Assembly: GCA_029747015.1 (NCBI GenBank)
Contig: JAKOGI010000429.1
Span: 365,001 to 429,000 of the forward strand
Length of the DNA stretch: 64,000 nucleotides
Direction: 5' to 3'
DNA from: Carnegiea gigantea
Taxonomy: Eukaryota > Streptophyta > Magnoliopsida > Caryophyllales > Cactaceae
Shown here in pieces: positions 32,290 to 44,344 of this stretch; position 1 is the stretch's first letter, and every line of letters begins with the position of its first letter. Under the pieces are notes generated by a model. It did no database searches, had not been told where the DNA came from, and was given only the letters and a program-made list of their open reading frames with translations. Made by a program: the position numbers and the translations under genes.

Positions 32290-34911
32290 TGTAGAGCTTA
32301 TCGTAGTGCTACAAATCAAACCACTACTCTGATTTATAAATAAAATGTATAGGATAGGAAAGTAGGGATCGATCCCACGAGGAAAGATTATGCTAGTAAG
32401 CTAGTTTAAGTTTACTACTCTAGTATATTTCACTTTTTCCTTTTAATTGCTAAAACAAATCAAATTAGGCAAGTAAAAATTGGGAAAATTTTTTTACTAA
32501 TAGCCCTAAATATTCTAAGCCTAATTATGGAAATAAAAAAAACAGTAAACACCTGACCTAAATATTCTGAAAAAATAAAAATAGAAAATTATCTCACACT
32601 ATTAACTTAAAATTAAAACAAGAAGCGACAAACAGAAAATTAATATCAAAATTTACAGAAAATATAATCTATTAATATTCTGCAAATCCATAAATTTATA
32701 ATCCCAGAATCATATTTAGTTAATTTCAGAAAAATAAAATAGTAGATAAAATTAGAAAATTAAAAGAGAAAATAATATCTGAAATTTAAAAAAATAAAAA
32801 ACTGCACTTAATTAAATGCAGAAATAGATAATAAATTTACCTATATTGTATAATATGATTGTCTAAACTTAATAAAACCCTCAAAACTGAAAATAAAAAT
32901 TAAAAACATAATTTTCAGATTTATTAAAGTAAAAACCTGCACGTATTCAACTCATAAAATAATTCTGATAAATTATGAAATAATTTTCAAAAATTTCGAA
33001 ATTAAATAGCAGCAAATTATTATACTAAATAAACCTTAAAATGGAATTAAACACGAAAAAACACAAAATGGACTATTTTTAGTGTAATTTCTAACAAATC
33101 GGTAAATAAATGGCAAAATAGAATAGAAAACAAATCTGAAAATTTTAATCATGCTAAAAATCAAAATATAACTGATCTAAAATTACTAAGACACTCCTAA
33201 AAGACTACACTTTTGGGGAGGGGGGTAAATGAAATTGATATTAAAAACTATAAATTTAAGAATTAAAATTCACAAACTAAAGAAATTAACTAAAAAGCAA
33301 CAAATAATTATTAAAGATGTCAAATTTATTAAAAAGCACTTAGCATAATCTACATTCACCATGCACGTTAATATTTATCATCAACACACAAATCGATTTA
33401 TCCATGAGTTAGACTTTAGAAGACACCAACCAGCAGATCATCCCTTTTTTTCCTTATATTATAGTTTATTGAAGCCCAGCCTTAATCTAAACCCTACTAA
33501 TTTTGACAACCCTAACACCAGCACAAGACTTTGATCAAACTAGAGTATTAAGTATTAGAAAAATATCATCTAATACCTTGTAACCAATTTACTAATAAAT
33601 TGATTTAACATAGATTTATCATGGTTACCTAATTAAAAGAGATGGGTTTGAACCATGCATGATCAATTAGGGTGATACTCGTGCCTAAAAGACTACAATT
33701 TTTACGTACTAAAATCTTTTAAACTATCATATGAATTTGTATTAAACTAATTAGCATGCATTCTAATTAATCTAAGACAAATATCACAAACAATAAAAAC
33801 AAATCATTATAGATTCATGGAATAAAAATCAATTAGACAATAAAGCATAAAACTTATTTCAAAATAATTAATTTGGCATGATTTCAAATAGATTATACTA
33901 AGTATAAGAAAACTATTCACTCATGTTAGAAATTAAATTACACAAATCATCCAAAGAATTCATCTTTAACACTAAACTAAACTAAAAAAAATAAAGTGAA
34001 ATAAAATAAAAAAATAGCAACAGAACAATGTTACCTGGTTGTGAGCATGATGACAATCGATGATGATGAAGATTATGATAAGAGGAGATGATGAATGATG
34101 TGATCAGGAGTGTTGGATGATGATGATGGAGTGTGAGAAAGAGATAGTAGATGAAGGGAGATGGAGATGGTGGTCTTCTGTTTTTAATTTGGCCAAATGA
34201 TGAATGAAGTTGTGATACCTCGTTGAATGATAGTAGGCTTGCAATATATGGGTTCGGCTAATGATTGATGGTGTTCTGCCGTGAATGGTTGTGTGTGGAT
34301 GATGGGAGGTTTAGGTGGCGAGATATGCTGGGTAATTGTGGTTCGGCGTGAATTAAGGGAGCTGATGGTGATTATTTATTAATAGGGGTAGGCGTGGAGT
34401 GATGTGTGGTGTGTTTTTGGAGGATGATAGGGCTAGCGTGAAGTTAGGAGATGGTGAGCCTGATTATCAAGAGTTAGACGAAATATATTGGTTGTCGCTA
34501 GCGTAAAGTGTGAGGGTTAGGCTGATGATCAAGGATTATGATGGTCAAGGTGATGATGTGCGGTTGATGATTGATTCTGCGGTGTTTATGTGGTGGATGG
34601 TGGGTTAATTTTCTTGGGTTCCTTCTCTTCCAAGTCTTCTAAGTTCTCTTCAATTAGGAGTAGTAATCTTATAATCCAAGCCCAAATAAATCCTTATGAA
34701 AATATATTTTTTATAAATCATTATTTTTGAACCGACTTGATAATCCCGCTAGAATCTTTCAATCAAACCCTCACTTCGACATCTTTTCTTCTTCACTTTC
34801 CTTTATTAATGCTTAACCTAAAAATATAGAAACTAAAGTAAATTAGGCAAAATAATATATAAAATATAATTAAAATAATTATTAAAAACATGCATAAATT
34901 ATGACTTAACA
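32290..34911 (-). repeat. Athila 5' LTR (2.6 kb)
   Basis: Minus strand TGTTAAGTC...CTCTACA. Very AT-rich at 32400-34000, then a GATGATG-rich, G-rich segment (34040-34620). No coding potential. Its outer end abuts the small-gene array. Confidence 0.75.
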
Positions 34912-35182
34912 GTATGACCTTCCCGAGACGCCCCATGTGGTGTTCCTCGCGATGCTCCTGAACAACGCTGTGAAGTTGGGCATGCTGCGTGGATGGATGC
35001 TCAGTGTGATGGAATCTGCTCTTTCAAAGTTGCGGTGGAGCACCTTCCAAGGATGGGTAGAGCGTAACAGGGACAAAATCTTGGAGGCCCGCCGTGAGGA
35101 GGCAGACAGCAACTAGTACGAGGAGGATAGCTCGGGGTCTGACAGTATATCCTTCTCGCCTGGTGATGCCAGGGAGGAATAA
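34912..35182 (+). CDS. Small repeated gene, unit 1 (5' end lost)
   Basis: Open frame entering from the Athila junction (first full codon at 34914), with one in-frame TAG at 35113-35115, ending TAA at 35180-35182. Encodes LNNAVKLGMLRGWML, then LRWSTFQGWVERNRDKILEAR, then an acidic Ser/Gly-rich tail. Homologous to unit 2 (VNDVVEL, LQWTSFESWLSVNK). AATAAA at 35256 is a likely poly(A) signal. Function unknown; probably an accessory gene of a Tat-like element. Confidence 0.6.
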
Positions 35183-35467
35183 GGTCCCAGGCCTGTAGCA
35201 TTTTATAATGCACATTCCCTTTCGTCCTTACTCATGTACTCTTTTAATGTTTGTAATAAAATCGTGCCCTTCCTTTTTAGAGCCCTATCTTTATTCTTGT
35301 GTCTCTGCGTGGTTTCTTAAGGTTTCACAGTCGAAGGACTACAGCCCTTGAGGCTCAGTTCCCCCATCTATGCGGGAAGCGTGCGGCCTCTAGGCCCTTT
35401 TGTAGGGTTGTAGGCCCCCTCTTTCTTAGGGCTTGTTGCGTTCAAGGCAAGTACTGAGTGTTCACAT

Positions 35468-35640
35468 GCTACGTGTCGTGAGCTGAGTGGCACTATAGTT
35501 TAGGAGCCGTTTCGGGGGCTCGTAGTCCTTCCCTCTTCTTGCTTCCTTCTATAAAAGGGGGTGCTTAAACTCTCGTAATGAATCCCTTGTGCATGCTCCC
35601 TAATTCCTTTTAGAGAGAGACTATCGTTCTAGAGGGAGAA
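35468..35640 (+). promoter_or_regulatory. Promoter and leader of unit 2
   Basis: Box ACGTGTCGTGAGCTGAGTGG at 35471, TATAAAA at 35550-35556 (79 bases on), purine leader TAGAGAGAGAC at 35609. The same three parts recur at the same spacings in unit 3. Confidence 0.7.
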
Positions 35641-35693
35641 ACTTCGCTCTTCATCTTGTCATAGCCTTCCCACCCTTTTGTGATACTGAGGAG

Positions 35694-36110
35694 ATGGCTG
35701 ACCATGTTAGGGAGACCTTCAAATGGCGTCTTAGGAAGGCCTCGCATCCTCCTCCTCTGCTCCTAGAAGATTTCCAAGACTTATATCCGAGCTTTACCTT
35801 GCCTGACGCGGAGGAGGCGGCGTGCGACTTCAACATTCTGGAGATTGTCCAAGCCACTTTCTATATGATGGAGGTTAACGATGTAGTGGAGTTATCCACA
35901 GTGAGTAAGGATGTAGCTGGGGACTTGAGATCGACCCTCAAGGGTCTACAGTGGACTTCTTTCGAGTCCTGGCTGAGTGTCAACAAGTGTGCCCTTCTAG
36001 AAGCACAGCTTTGTCAACGGATCCCTCTAGGAGGCAATCTTGGGACATCGAACAGCTAGGAGCAGAGCTCAGGTTCAAATGAACCCCGACCCCCTTTTGG
36101 TGATGAGTAG
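35694..36110 (+). CDS. Small repeated gene, unit 2
   Basis: ATG at 35694; first stop TAG at 36057-36059, and readable sequence continues in a second frame to TAG at 36108-36110 with the shared tail (SSGS..PRPPFGDE). 121 residues to the first stop, no signal peptide or membrane segment: MADHVRETFKWRLRKA, then LPDAEEAACDFNILEIVQATF, then LQWTSFESWLSVNKCALLEAQ. It is the least damaged of three homologues and the only one with promoter, ATG and AATAAA (36191) all in place. No known domain recognised. Placement between a Tat-like satellite array and other element parts suggests a retrotransposon accessory ORF. Confidence 0.62.
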
Positions 36111-36470
36111 TCATAGGTTCCTTTTATCATTTGTTACTTCGTTATGTTTTTTCGTCCTTGTAAGGTTGGTTTGCCACCGTTGGTAGTGATAATAAAATGT
36201 TGCCCCTCTCTGCGGGGGCTTGATTTCTCTACGAAAGCGCCCATGCTCGTCCATAATTAGCTTTATCTTGTGAATATAGCATTCCACTTCTGTGTCTATC
36301 AAGCCCCCAGTCCCCATTGAGGGTTGGGGGTAGCCCGTGTCATTGGGCCATGCTTGTAGCCTAAGCGCCTGGCCTCAGGGCATGGGATGAGAGATCAATC
36401 GGCCTGCGAACCGTATTATATGTTCACGGGTCCCACTTTGGAGGCTGTGAAAGTTGAGGTAGTTTTGAAT
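36111..36470 (+). other. Spacer between units 2 and 3
   Basis: 3' flank of unit 2 with AATAAA at 36191, followed by GC-rich spacer. No gene. Confidence 0.6.
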
Positions 36471-36480
36471 TGTGCAGGTG

Positions 36481-36667
36481 TCACGTGGCGTGAGCAGAGT
36501 GGTGCCTCGATTTTACCACCTCCTTGAGGGGTACACTGTCCTTTAGTCTTCTTTTCTCCTCCTATAAAGATAGAGCAGATCATCACATAGGGTATCACTC
36601 TGATCAGCCTTCTCATCTTTGGTAGAGAGAGAAAGAGTAAGCATGATATAGAGTCCAGCTCCGGATA
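36481..36667 (+). promoter_or_regulatory. Promoter and leader of unit 3, cut off by a Gypsy insertion
   Basis: ACGTGGCGTGAGCAGAGTGG at 36483, TATAAAG at 36563-36569 (80 bases on), TAGAGAGAGAAAGAG at 36622. The leader ends at 36667 where the Gypsy LTR begins; the ORF resumes at 43709. Confidence 0.68.
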
Positions 36668-37967
36668 TGATGTAAAGCTTAAGGAAAAACACTCACACTC
36701 GACTGGATTGTAATGAACAAGCTAAGAACTCACGGCTCTTTACTTGAACTCAAGGAATCTGAAACTCAAAGTGAGTTGAAGGATAGTTCTAAATCTGAAT
36801 CTCAGATACAGAAACACCGCTAAGATCAAGTTTAGGGCCCTTAAACTATGATTAAGATATAGAAACATCATTTAATCAAGTTTAAGACTACACTTGAACA
36901 CCACTCTGACCGGCCTAGTTAGAGATAAGCAAGTTTAGTATTTACGGTTTAAAGGAGCAATGCTTTCTTTTCTCTTTCTTAATTCATGAAATCTAATTAC
37001 AAAAATGAGGAATCCCATGCCTTGTAGCCTAGCATGCAAGCACACAAGTTGCTCTAGCTTAGGAAGTGAGGTTTCTTTAAGATTAGGAAACCTCCTAATC
37101 TTGCTTAGTTCACAGTTTTAACTAACCCGTGATGCTTTAGTACAAACCTTAGCTTAATCCTTACCAATTTACAACCGAGTCTAACTAATCTTTAGGATTA
37201 AGATTAATCTCACTACTAAGCTAGCAATTAGGCTAATAAGCAACTACCTTCATTGGAGGGAAAAGGAGTGATAAGACAGGCTGCTTTATGCTTTCCAGCT
37301 AGCCACTAGGAATGTTGCTGCCTTTCTCATCTTGTTCTTCATTAGATAATCAGGGGGTTTCTTCATGATTGTGTCTAACAGCCTGTTAACTACTCAATCA
37401 TACAATTCGGACAAGGATTGGATGCTAGAAAGGACTTCAACCACCAAATGCACCAATTAGGTGCAATCGCGCAGTAGCTGGTAGTTTGCAAGCTCTGTTT
37501 GGATGCCACTTTCACATGCAAAATGTGGGTATGATTTGGATTTCCATACATGGTTGGAAAGCTTAGGATGTCTTCTAACTCCTCCAAGTGGAATCACACG
37601 TTTTAGGGTTCATTTGCCGAGCAAAAAGCCAAGAATACTCAGACTGGTCCAAACTAAGTTCTAGCCTACACTGTTTACAAAAAGTACTTGGATCTTTAAC
37701 TTCCACTTGATTTAACTTGAATTAATCACTTGGCTAGGTAGGTAGCATCGTGGGGACCCAAAATATGCAAAAATTTAGAACTTAAACCCCATGGAGGCCT
37801 AAGTAATTAAGAACACAAAACCGGGTTTAAAATCTACCTCGTACCCAGTAGCTTCTGTTTGTGTCCCGAGCATAATGGGAGCCATCCTTTGAACTTGTCA
37901 CCTTGTTCTTGGACCTTATAGACTTGTTTGATCATGCTCAAGGTCTTGGCTTGGTAGGACTCCATCA
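36668..37967 (-). repeat. Gypsy 3' LTR
   Basis: 1300 bp. Has about 70 bases near 37700-37780 (CTTGGCTAGGTAGGTAGC) that the other LTR lacks. Confidence 0.9.
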
Positions 37968-38009
37968 TCCTTCCCCTATTGAAGAGATTTGATCCTCAAA
38001 TCTGCTAGG

Positions 38010-40640
38010 AATCATTTAAATAGTAGGGGCTCAATTTGCCACACTGAACATGGCTGCAACTCCATAATCACCCCGTAAATCAACCTTGTAAGAATTATCA
38101 TTTACCATCTCTAAGACCTCAAATGGACCTTCTGCTCTTGGCATGAGTTTGTTCTTCCTTTTAGAAGGAAATCTCTCATTCCTTAAGTGGATCCATATAA
38201 GGTCTCTAGGTTGAAAAACCATCTTTCTCTGATGCTTGTTGGGTTGGGCTTGGTAGGATGTATTGGTCTTTTCAATTCTGGCCATAACCAACTCATGGAG
38301 CTTCTAAATCTCTTCTACTCTAGCTGCTGCATCTGCAATTGGCTTTTGATCTAAAGGTCATCGAGTAAGACCAAGGGGGCTTAGGGGATCAATCCCATAC
38401 ACCACCTTAAAAGGGGATAGATTAGTAGCCTTACTAGGAGCATTGTTATAAGCAAATTCAGCATGTGGTAAGAGCAAATCCTAAGCTTTGGCATGAGGTT
38501 TAATCAAAGCTCTTAGGAGAGTGCCTAGGGTTCGATTAGTCACCTCAATTTGCCCATCAGTTTGGGGGTGACAAGTGGTACTATACATAAGTTTAGTACC
38601 AAGCTTCTTCCATAAGATAATCCAAAAATGACTTAAAAACTTTATATCCCTATCAGAAACAATGGACTTAGGGATACCATAAAATCTGGTTACTTCCTTG
38701 AAGTACAGTTCAGCGATGTGTGTAGCATCATTTGTCTTATTGCATGGTATGAAGTGTGTCATTTTTGAAAACCTATACACCACCACAAAGATTGAATCTT
38801 TGTTCCTTTGGGTTTTAGGCAAACCTAGAATGAAATCCATGCTTACATCCACCCAAGGTAAAGTTGGAACTGGTAGGGGTGTGTATAAGCCGTGCGATAG
38901 GGTGTGACTCTTAGTAACTTGGCACGTTCCACATCTTCTTAGGATGTCTTAAACATCCTTCTCCATCCCTAGCCAGTAGTAATGCTCCCTTAACATAATT
39001 AAGGTATTGGACTCTCCAAAATGAGTAGCTAAAGAACCACCATGTACCTCTCTAATCAATAGCTCACGGATGCTACACTTCGGAAAACATAAGCGTGTAC
39101 CCTTAAATGGATAGCCCTCTTGGACTAAGAAATCCCACTTGGGGTGCTTTTAGCACAAAGAATGTAACTCCCCAAGGTCTTGATCATCAGAATACAAACT
39201 TTTTAGATGCTCAAAACCAAGTATAAGAGCATCCAACTGAAATAGGAGGAGATACCTCCTATATAATGCATCGACACCTTGGTTTAACTTTCCAGACTTG
39301 TACTTAATTATAAAGCGAAATAATTAGAGAAACTTAACCCACTTTGCATGACGTGAATTTTACTTATGTTGGCCTTGAATATACTTCAAAGCCTCATGAT
39401 CTGAATGTAAAATAAACTCACTAGCAACGAGATAATGACTCCAATGCTCGAGACATCGCTCAATAGTATAGAATTCCTTGTCATAGGTGGAATACTTTCG
39501 TCTTGAATCACACAATTTCTCACTAAAGAAGGCTAAAGGCTTGCCTTCCTGAGTAAGAACATTACCTACACCAACACCAGATGTATCACACTCAACCTCA
39601 ACGACTTTCTCAAAGCACGACAAAGCAAGAACGGGTGCTTGAGTTAGCCTTCTCTTTACTTCCTCAACGGCAGATTGGGCTTTAGGGGTCCATTTAAATG
39701 AGGTACCCTTAATTACCTCAGTTATGGGAGCCATTATGGCGCTGAAGTTTTGAATAAACCTCTTGTAAAAGGAAGCTAATCCATGAAAGTTTCGAACGTT
39801 ATGTATACTTTGTGGGAGAGGCCATAACCAAATAGTCTCTAACTTGCTCTCATCTGCCTTAATTCCTTCACTAGAAACAATGTAACCTAAGAATGTTGCG
39901 TCGTGAGTGAAAAAGGCACATTTCTTAAGGTTATACAACCTTCCGCTTTCAAGAACAAGCATAATTTGATTGAGATAATCTTAATGCTCTTGCTCGTTCT
40001 TAAAATAGATAAGAATATCATCAAAGTAAACTACAACAAACTTCCGAATGTAAGGCTTGAATACTTAATTCATTAGCCTCATAAATGTACTAGGAGCATT
40101 AGAAAGACCAAAGGGCATAATAAGCCATTCATACAACCCTCTCTTGGTCCTGAAAGCCGTTTTCCATTCATCTCCCTCACGGATTCTGATTTGGTAGTAT
40201 CCACTTCGAAGCTCAATCTTTAAAAACACTTTTAAGCCATGTAATTCATCTAGCATGTCCTTAAGCCTAGGTATGGGATATCTATGCTTGATTGTGATCT
40301 TATTTATGGCTCTGCTATCCACACAGATACATTAAGTACCATCCTTCTTAAGAATTAACAAGGCAGGCATGGCGGCTTAAAGACTCACGTAAAAGCCCTT
40401 TTGACATTAGTTCCTCTACTTGCCTTTGAATCTCCACAGTTTCCTTTGGATTCATCCTATATGCTGGCTTGTTTGGAAGGATAGAACCTGGAATGAGGTC
40501 TATATGGTGTTGGATATCTCTTTCATGGGGTAAACCTGTGGGTATCTACTCAGGAAACATATGACAGAACTTTTGTATGAGTGCTTTGGCTACGGGGTGA
40601 GAGGGTAAGGGAGTTTCTAGTTCATCTTATATCCACTCTC
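38010..40640 (-). pseudogene. Gypsy reverse transcriptase, RNase H, integrase
   Basis: [43 protein letters not shown], and an intact YFDD box at about 40020-40030. RNase H: FEKVVEVECDTSGVGVG, PLAFFSEKL, KEFYTIERCLEHW. Integrase: zinc part with EVHGGSLATHFG and CGTCQ (about 39045-38925), core [36 protein letters not shown], then RDLIWIHLRNERFP and LRGDYGVAAMFSVAN. The last block is typical of Reina-like chromoviruses, but no chromodomain is visible before the LTR. Stops separate the blocks. Confidence 0.88.
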
Positions 40641-42358
40641 TAAAGGCCTTGAATTCATGGGAGGAGGTCTTTAATAATGGTTCACTAAAGGTGGGAAGCA
40701 AATCAAATTGCTTGGGTTTCACTTGGGGCTTATGTTGGTGGAGCTTAGATGAGGATAAAGGAGCTAGGGCAATCTTCTTGCCTTCCTTGGTAAACGAGTA
40801 TGTATTTAAGAAACCATTATGCATTACCCTACGGTCATATAACCATGGCCTTCCCAAAAGGATATCATATGCATCCATGGGAATAACATTGCACCAAAGT
40901 TCATCTTGGTAGTTCTTTCCAATGGAGAAAGAAACAAGGCACCGTGAGTTCACTTGAACGCCCTTGCTTTGATTCAGCCATTGGATGTTGTCAGGGCGTT
41001 GATGAGTCATGGTTTGCAAGTCTAGTTTCTCAATCATGCTAAGAGAAACCACATTTGCACAACTCCCTCCATCAACGATAACAGAACACACCTTTCTTTG
41101 AACTATACAACAGAATGAAACATGTTCTCTCTTTATTCATTTTTAGCTCCTTTCTGGCCATTCAAAATTCTTCTTAAAACCAACATTTCTCCTTCATCAT
41201 CCTCCTCCACTACCTCCTCTTAAGTTTCCTCAAGGTTATCTTCAAAACCATCCTCATTTTCCTACTCTTCAAACTCCTCCTTTTACGGCTGCCCACTCAG
41301 CTAGTGTAATGACCTTGCAGTTTGGACAGTCCAAAGCAATGTGCCCAGGTCCTTAGCACCTAAAGCATCTTTTGTTGCTCATGGTATTAGGATTAGGTCT
41401 ATTTTGAGGGACTTGGATCTTTTGTGGAGCTTGGGTTCTTTGTGGAAAGGAAGAGGATGGATTTAGGGGCTTAGAGAAGGGGTTAGAACTCCCGTTGTTA
41501 AAGAGTTGGCTGTGGGTAAAGGGTTTGGGGTTTTGAGGCTTAAATGGTTGTCTTACTTTCTTTTGTTGTTCAACCTTGTGAGCAAGCACGCAAACTTCAT
41601 CAAAAGTAGTGTAAACTTACAAATTAACCACATTAGCGTACCTAGGATCAAGGCCTCCTAAGTATCTAATAAAGGCTTGCTCTTCAAGCTCTTGGAGATC
41701 ACACTTGATTACAAACTTCTCAAACTCACGTGTATACTCTTCCATATTCAGATTGCCTTAAGTGAGGTTATCGAGTTGAGAATAGCAATCTTGGACATAG
41801 GTTGGGGGAAGAAAATGAGCCTTAAGCTTAGATTTCATCTTTTCCCATGTTCTGATCTTGGACTTTCTTTCCCTAACCCATTTGGCACACAAGTTAGTCC
41901 ACCAAAGGGAGACATATTTTCTGAGTCTTAAATCTACTAACTTGACTTTCTTATCTTCAGGAACATCCTTGTACTCAAAAACACACTCATCAGTATGTAT
42001 CCAATCCAAAAAATCTTCAGGATCAAGCTTACCTTCAAACTCTGGGATTTCAACCTTGACATCGTTGGTGTTTGCTTGAAACTTAGATCTGGCCTAGCCA
42101 TTCTCAAAGGTTCATCCTCACTAGATGAACCACATTATGGCTAAAGACTTGTTCATGCCTTCTAGGTTCATATTGCAGAGGTACTTCATTCATCTTCTAC
42201 TTTTGCTTCATCAACTTACCTAGCTGTTTCCTTAGGTACTCATCCTGTGCTCTTAGTTCTTGGTTAGAACTTTTAAGTTCTTGATTTGCAATAGAGATGT
42301 CCTGATTACTCTTTAAAACATCATCACGTTTCTCATCTGAACTTATGCTAGCACTCAT
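40627..42358 (-). pseudogene. Gypsy gag and protease
   Basis: Starts near 42358 (MSASISSDEKRDDVL, coiled coil). Capsid KVKLVDLRLRKYVSLWW and KMKSKLKAHFLPP (about 41950-41790), a Pro/Gln-rich link, a knuckle KRCFRC..GPGHIALDCP at about 41370-41310 with a stop in it, then protease VIVDGGSCANVVS (about 41080) and YDILLGRPWLYDR. Capsid and protease of the element, broken by stops. Confidence 0.87.
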
Positions 42359-42479
42359 CTTGTATTCGGTTTGTGTTTAGGACAGAAATGCGAATTGTGT
42401 TTGGATTTTGAAAGGGGAGGAATCTGGAAGGGTGAAGGGATTACCAGGCCAAGAAGAAACTCATCTTTGATACCAAATA

Positions 42480-43708
42480 TGATGTAAAGCTCAAGGAAAA
42501 ACACTCACTCAACTAGATTGCAATGAACAAGCTAAGAACTCATCACTCTGTACTTAAACTCAAGGAATCCGAAACTGAAAGTGAGTTGAAGGATAGTTCT
42601 AAACCTAAAACTGGGATACAGAACACCAACAAAGATCAAGTTTAGGGCCCCTATACTATGATTAAGATATAGAAATACCACTTAATCAAGTTTAAGACTA
42701 CACTTGAACACAACTCTAACCGGCTTAGTTAGAGATAAGTAAGACTAGTGTTTATGGTTTAAAGGAGCAATACTCTCTTTTCTCTTTCTTAATTCATAAA
42801 ATTTGATTGCAAAAATAAGGAATACCATGCCTTATAGCCTAGCATGCAAGCACACAAGCTTCTCTAGCTTAGAGGGTGAGGTTTCTTCAAGATTAGGAAG
42901 CCTCCAGATCTTGCTTAGTTTACGGTTTTAACTAAGCTGTGATACTTTAGTGCAAACCTTAGGTTAATCCTTGCTAATTACAACCATAGAGTCTAACTAA
43001 TCTCTTTAGGATTAAGATTAATCTCATTACTAAGCAAGTAATTAGGCCAATAAGCAACTGTCTTCATTGGAGGGAAAAGGAGTGATGGGGTTGGCTGCTT
43101 TATGCTTTCTGGCTAGCCACTAGTAATGTTGCTGCCTTTCTCATCTTGTTCTTCATTGGATAATCAGGTGGTTTCTTCGTGATTGTGTTTAATAGCCTAT
43201 TAACTATTCAATCATGCTGTTTAGATAAGGATTGGACGCTAGAAGGGACTTCAACCACTAAATGCACTAATTAGGTGCAACTGGGCACTAGTTGGTAGTT
43301 TGTAAGCCCTGTTTGGATGCCGCCTTTCACATGCAAAACATGGGCATGATTTGGATTGCCACACATAGTTGGGAAGCTTAGGATGTCTTCTAACGCCTTC
43401 AGTGGAATCACAGGTTTTGGAGTTGATTTACCTAGCAAAAAGCCTAGAATACTCAGACTGGTTAAAACCGAGTTCCAGCCTACGCTGTTTGCAAAAAGTA
43501 CCTAGTTCTTCAACTTCAAGACTTAAACCCCATGGAGGCTTAAGTAATTAAGAACACAAAACCAGGTTTAAAGTCTGCCTTTTACCTAGTAGCTTCTATT
43601 TGTGTCCTTAGCATAACGTGAGCCATCCTTTGAACTTGTGACCTTGTTCTTGGACCTTCTAGACTTGTATGATCATGGTCAAGGTCTTGGCTTGGTAGGA
43701 CTCCTTCA
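42480..43708 (-). repeat. Gypsy 5' LTR
   Basis: 1229 bp, pairs with 36668-37967. PBS lies immediately left. Confidence 0.9.
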
Positions 43709-44179
43709 CGATCTTACACCATGGTGTTTCCCGACTTCCTCAACACCACATAGGCAGCTGATTATGTTACGGCAACTTTTATATGGTACTTGAGGGGATT
43801 CGTTCGACCTCCTTAGCCGCTTCTTAAGGACTATTGTGTCCTTGGCCCCGACTTCAACCTCGAAGAGGCCAAGGCGTCTGCTCGGGACTTTCACATTCTC
43901 GAGTTGACCCAGGCTATCTTCTAATGCCATAGTGCTCAATGATGCCATGGCGTTGGGAGTCGTGTATGTGTTCATGGCTGATACTCTGATACCAGTCCTA
44001 GAGTGGCTAAACTAGGGTACTTTCGAATCTTGGTTGGAGACAAAGAGGGAAGCTCTTCTAAGAGCGCACAGCCAGAGGCTCGCTCTCCCATTGGCCAATC
44101 TGGGCCGGCGATCGGCCAAGAAGAGAGCTCGGGTTCAAGTGATGCCCCTCCCCCTTCTAGTAATGAGGAGTATGCTTAG
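43709..44179 (+). pseudogene. Small repeated gene, unit 3 (separated from its promoter)
   Basis: Reads in two frames with stops. A 5' part (AADYVTATFIWYLRGF, then EEAKASARDFHILELTQAIF) matches unit 2 from its start, and a 3' part (NDAMALGVV, GTFESWLETKREALLRA, then an acidic Ser/Pro tail) matches it to its end at TAG 44177-44179. Its promoter is 7 kb away at 36481-36667 because of the Gypsy insertion. Confidence 0.65.
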
Positions 44180-44344
44180 AGTTCTTGACTTTTGTAAAAT
44201 GTTGTTTGTAACCGATAATGAGAAATTCCCCCTTTTTGTATTGACTTGATGTCTCTTTTACCACTCTTGCATTATTCCTTCCATGTTATCCTCATATAAA
44301 CTTTGTGATTAGCTCTTAAGTTGTGCCTAAGGGGTGTTGTGTCC

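Larger units (their letters stand above)
28558..34911 (-). mobile_element. Athila-type Ty3/Gypsy retrotransposon, 5' half
   Basis: From right to left: a 2.6-kb LTR (32290-34911), a tRNA-Asp-like PBS (32271-32283), gag (32171-30900), protease (30877-30065), reverse transcriptase and the start of RNase H, which is cut at 28558 by the Copia LTR. Integrase, any envelope-like ORF and the 3' LTR are absent. TLRSGKEL and the gag wording are typical of Athila. Multiple stops; inactive. Confidence 0.87.
36668..43708 (-). mobile_element. Ty3/Gypsy retrotransposon with both LTRs
   Basis: 7.0 kb. LTRs 36668-37967 (3') and 42480-43708 (5'), both TGATGTAAAGC...CTCC(A/T)TCA on the plus strand. PBS on the minus strand next to the right LTR (TTTGGTATCAAAG, about 42464-42476); purine tract AATAGGGGAAGGA beside the left LTR. 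gag, protease, RT, RNase H and integrase lie in order on the minus strand and end with a GPY/F-type module. The LTRs differ by roughly one base in eight to ten where compared, and by a 70-bp gap, so insertion is old. A clean 5-bp target duplication is not visible. Confidence 0.92.

Noticed and set aside
34040..34620. GATGATG-rich stretch as an independent gene or satellite
   Set aside because: It lies within the LTR ends of the Athila element and has no regular period.
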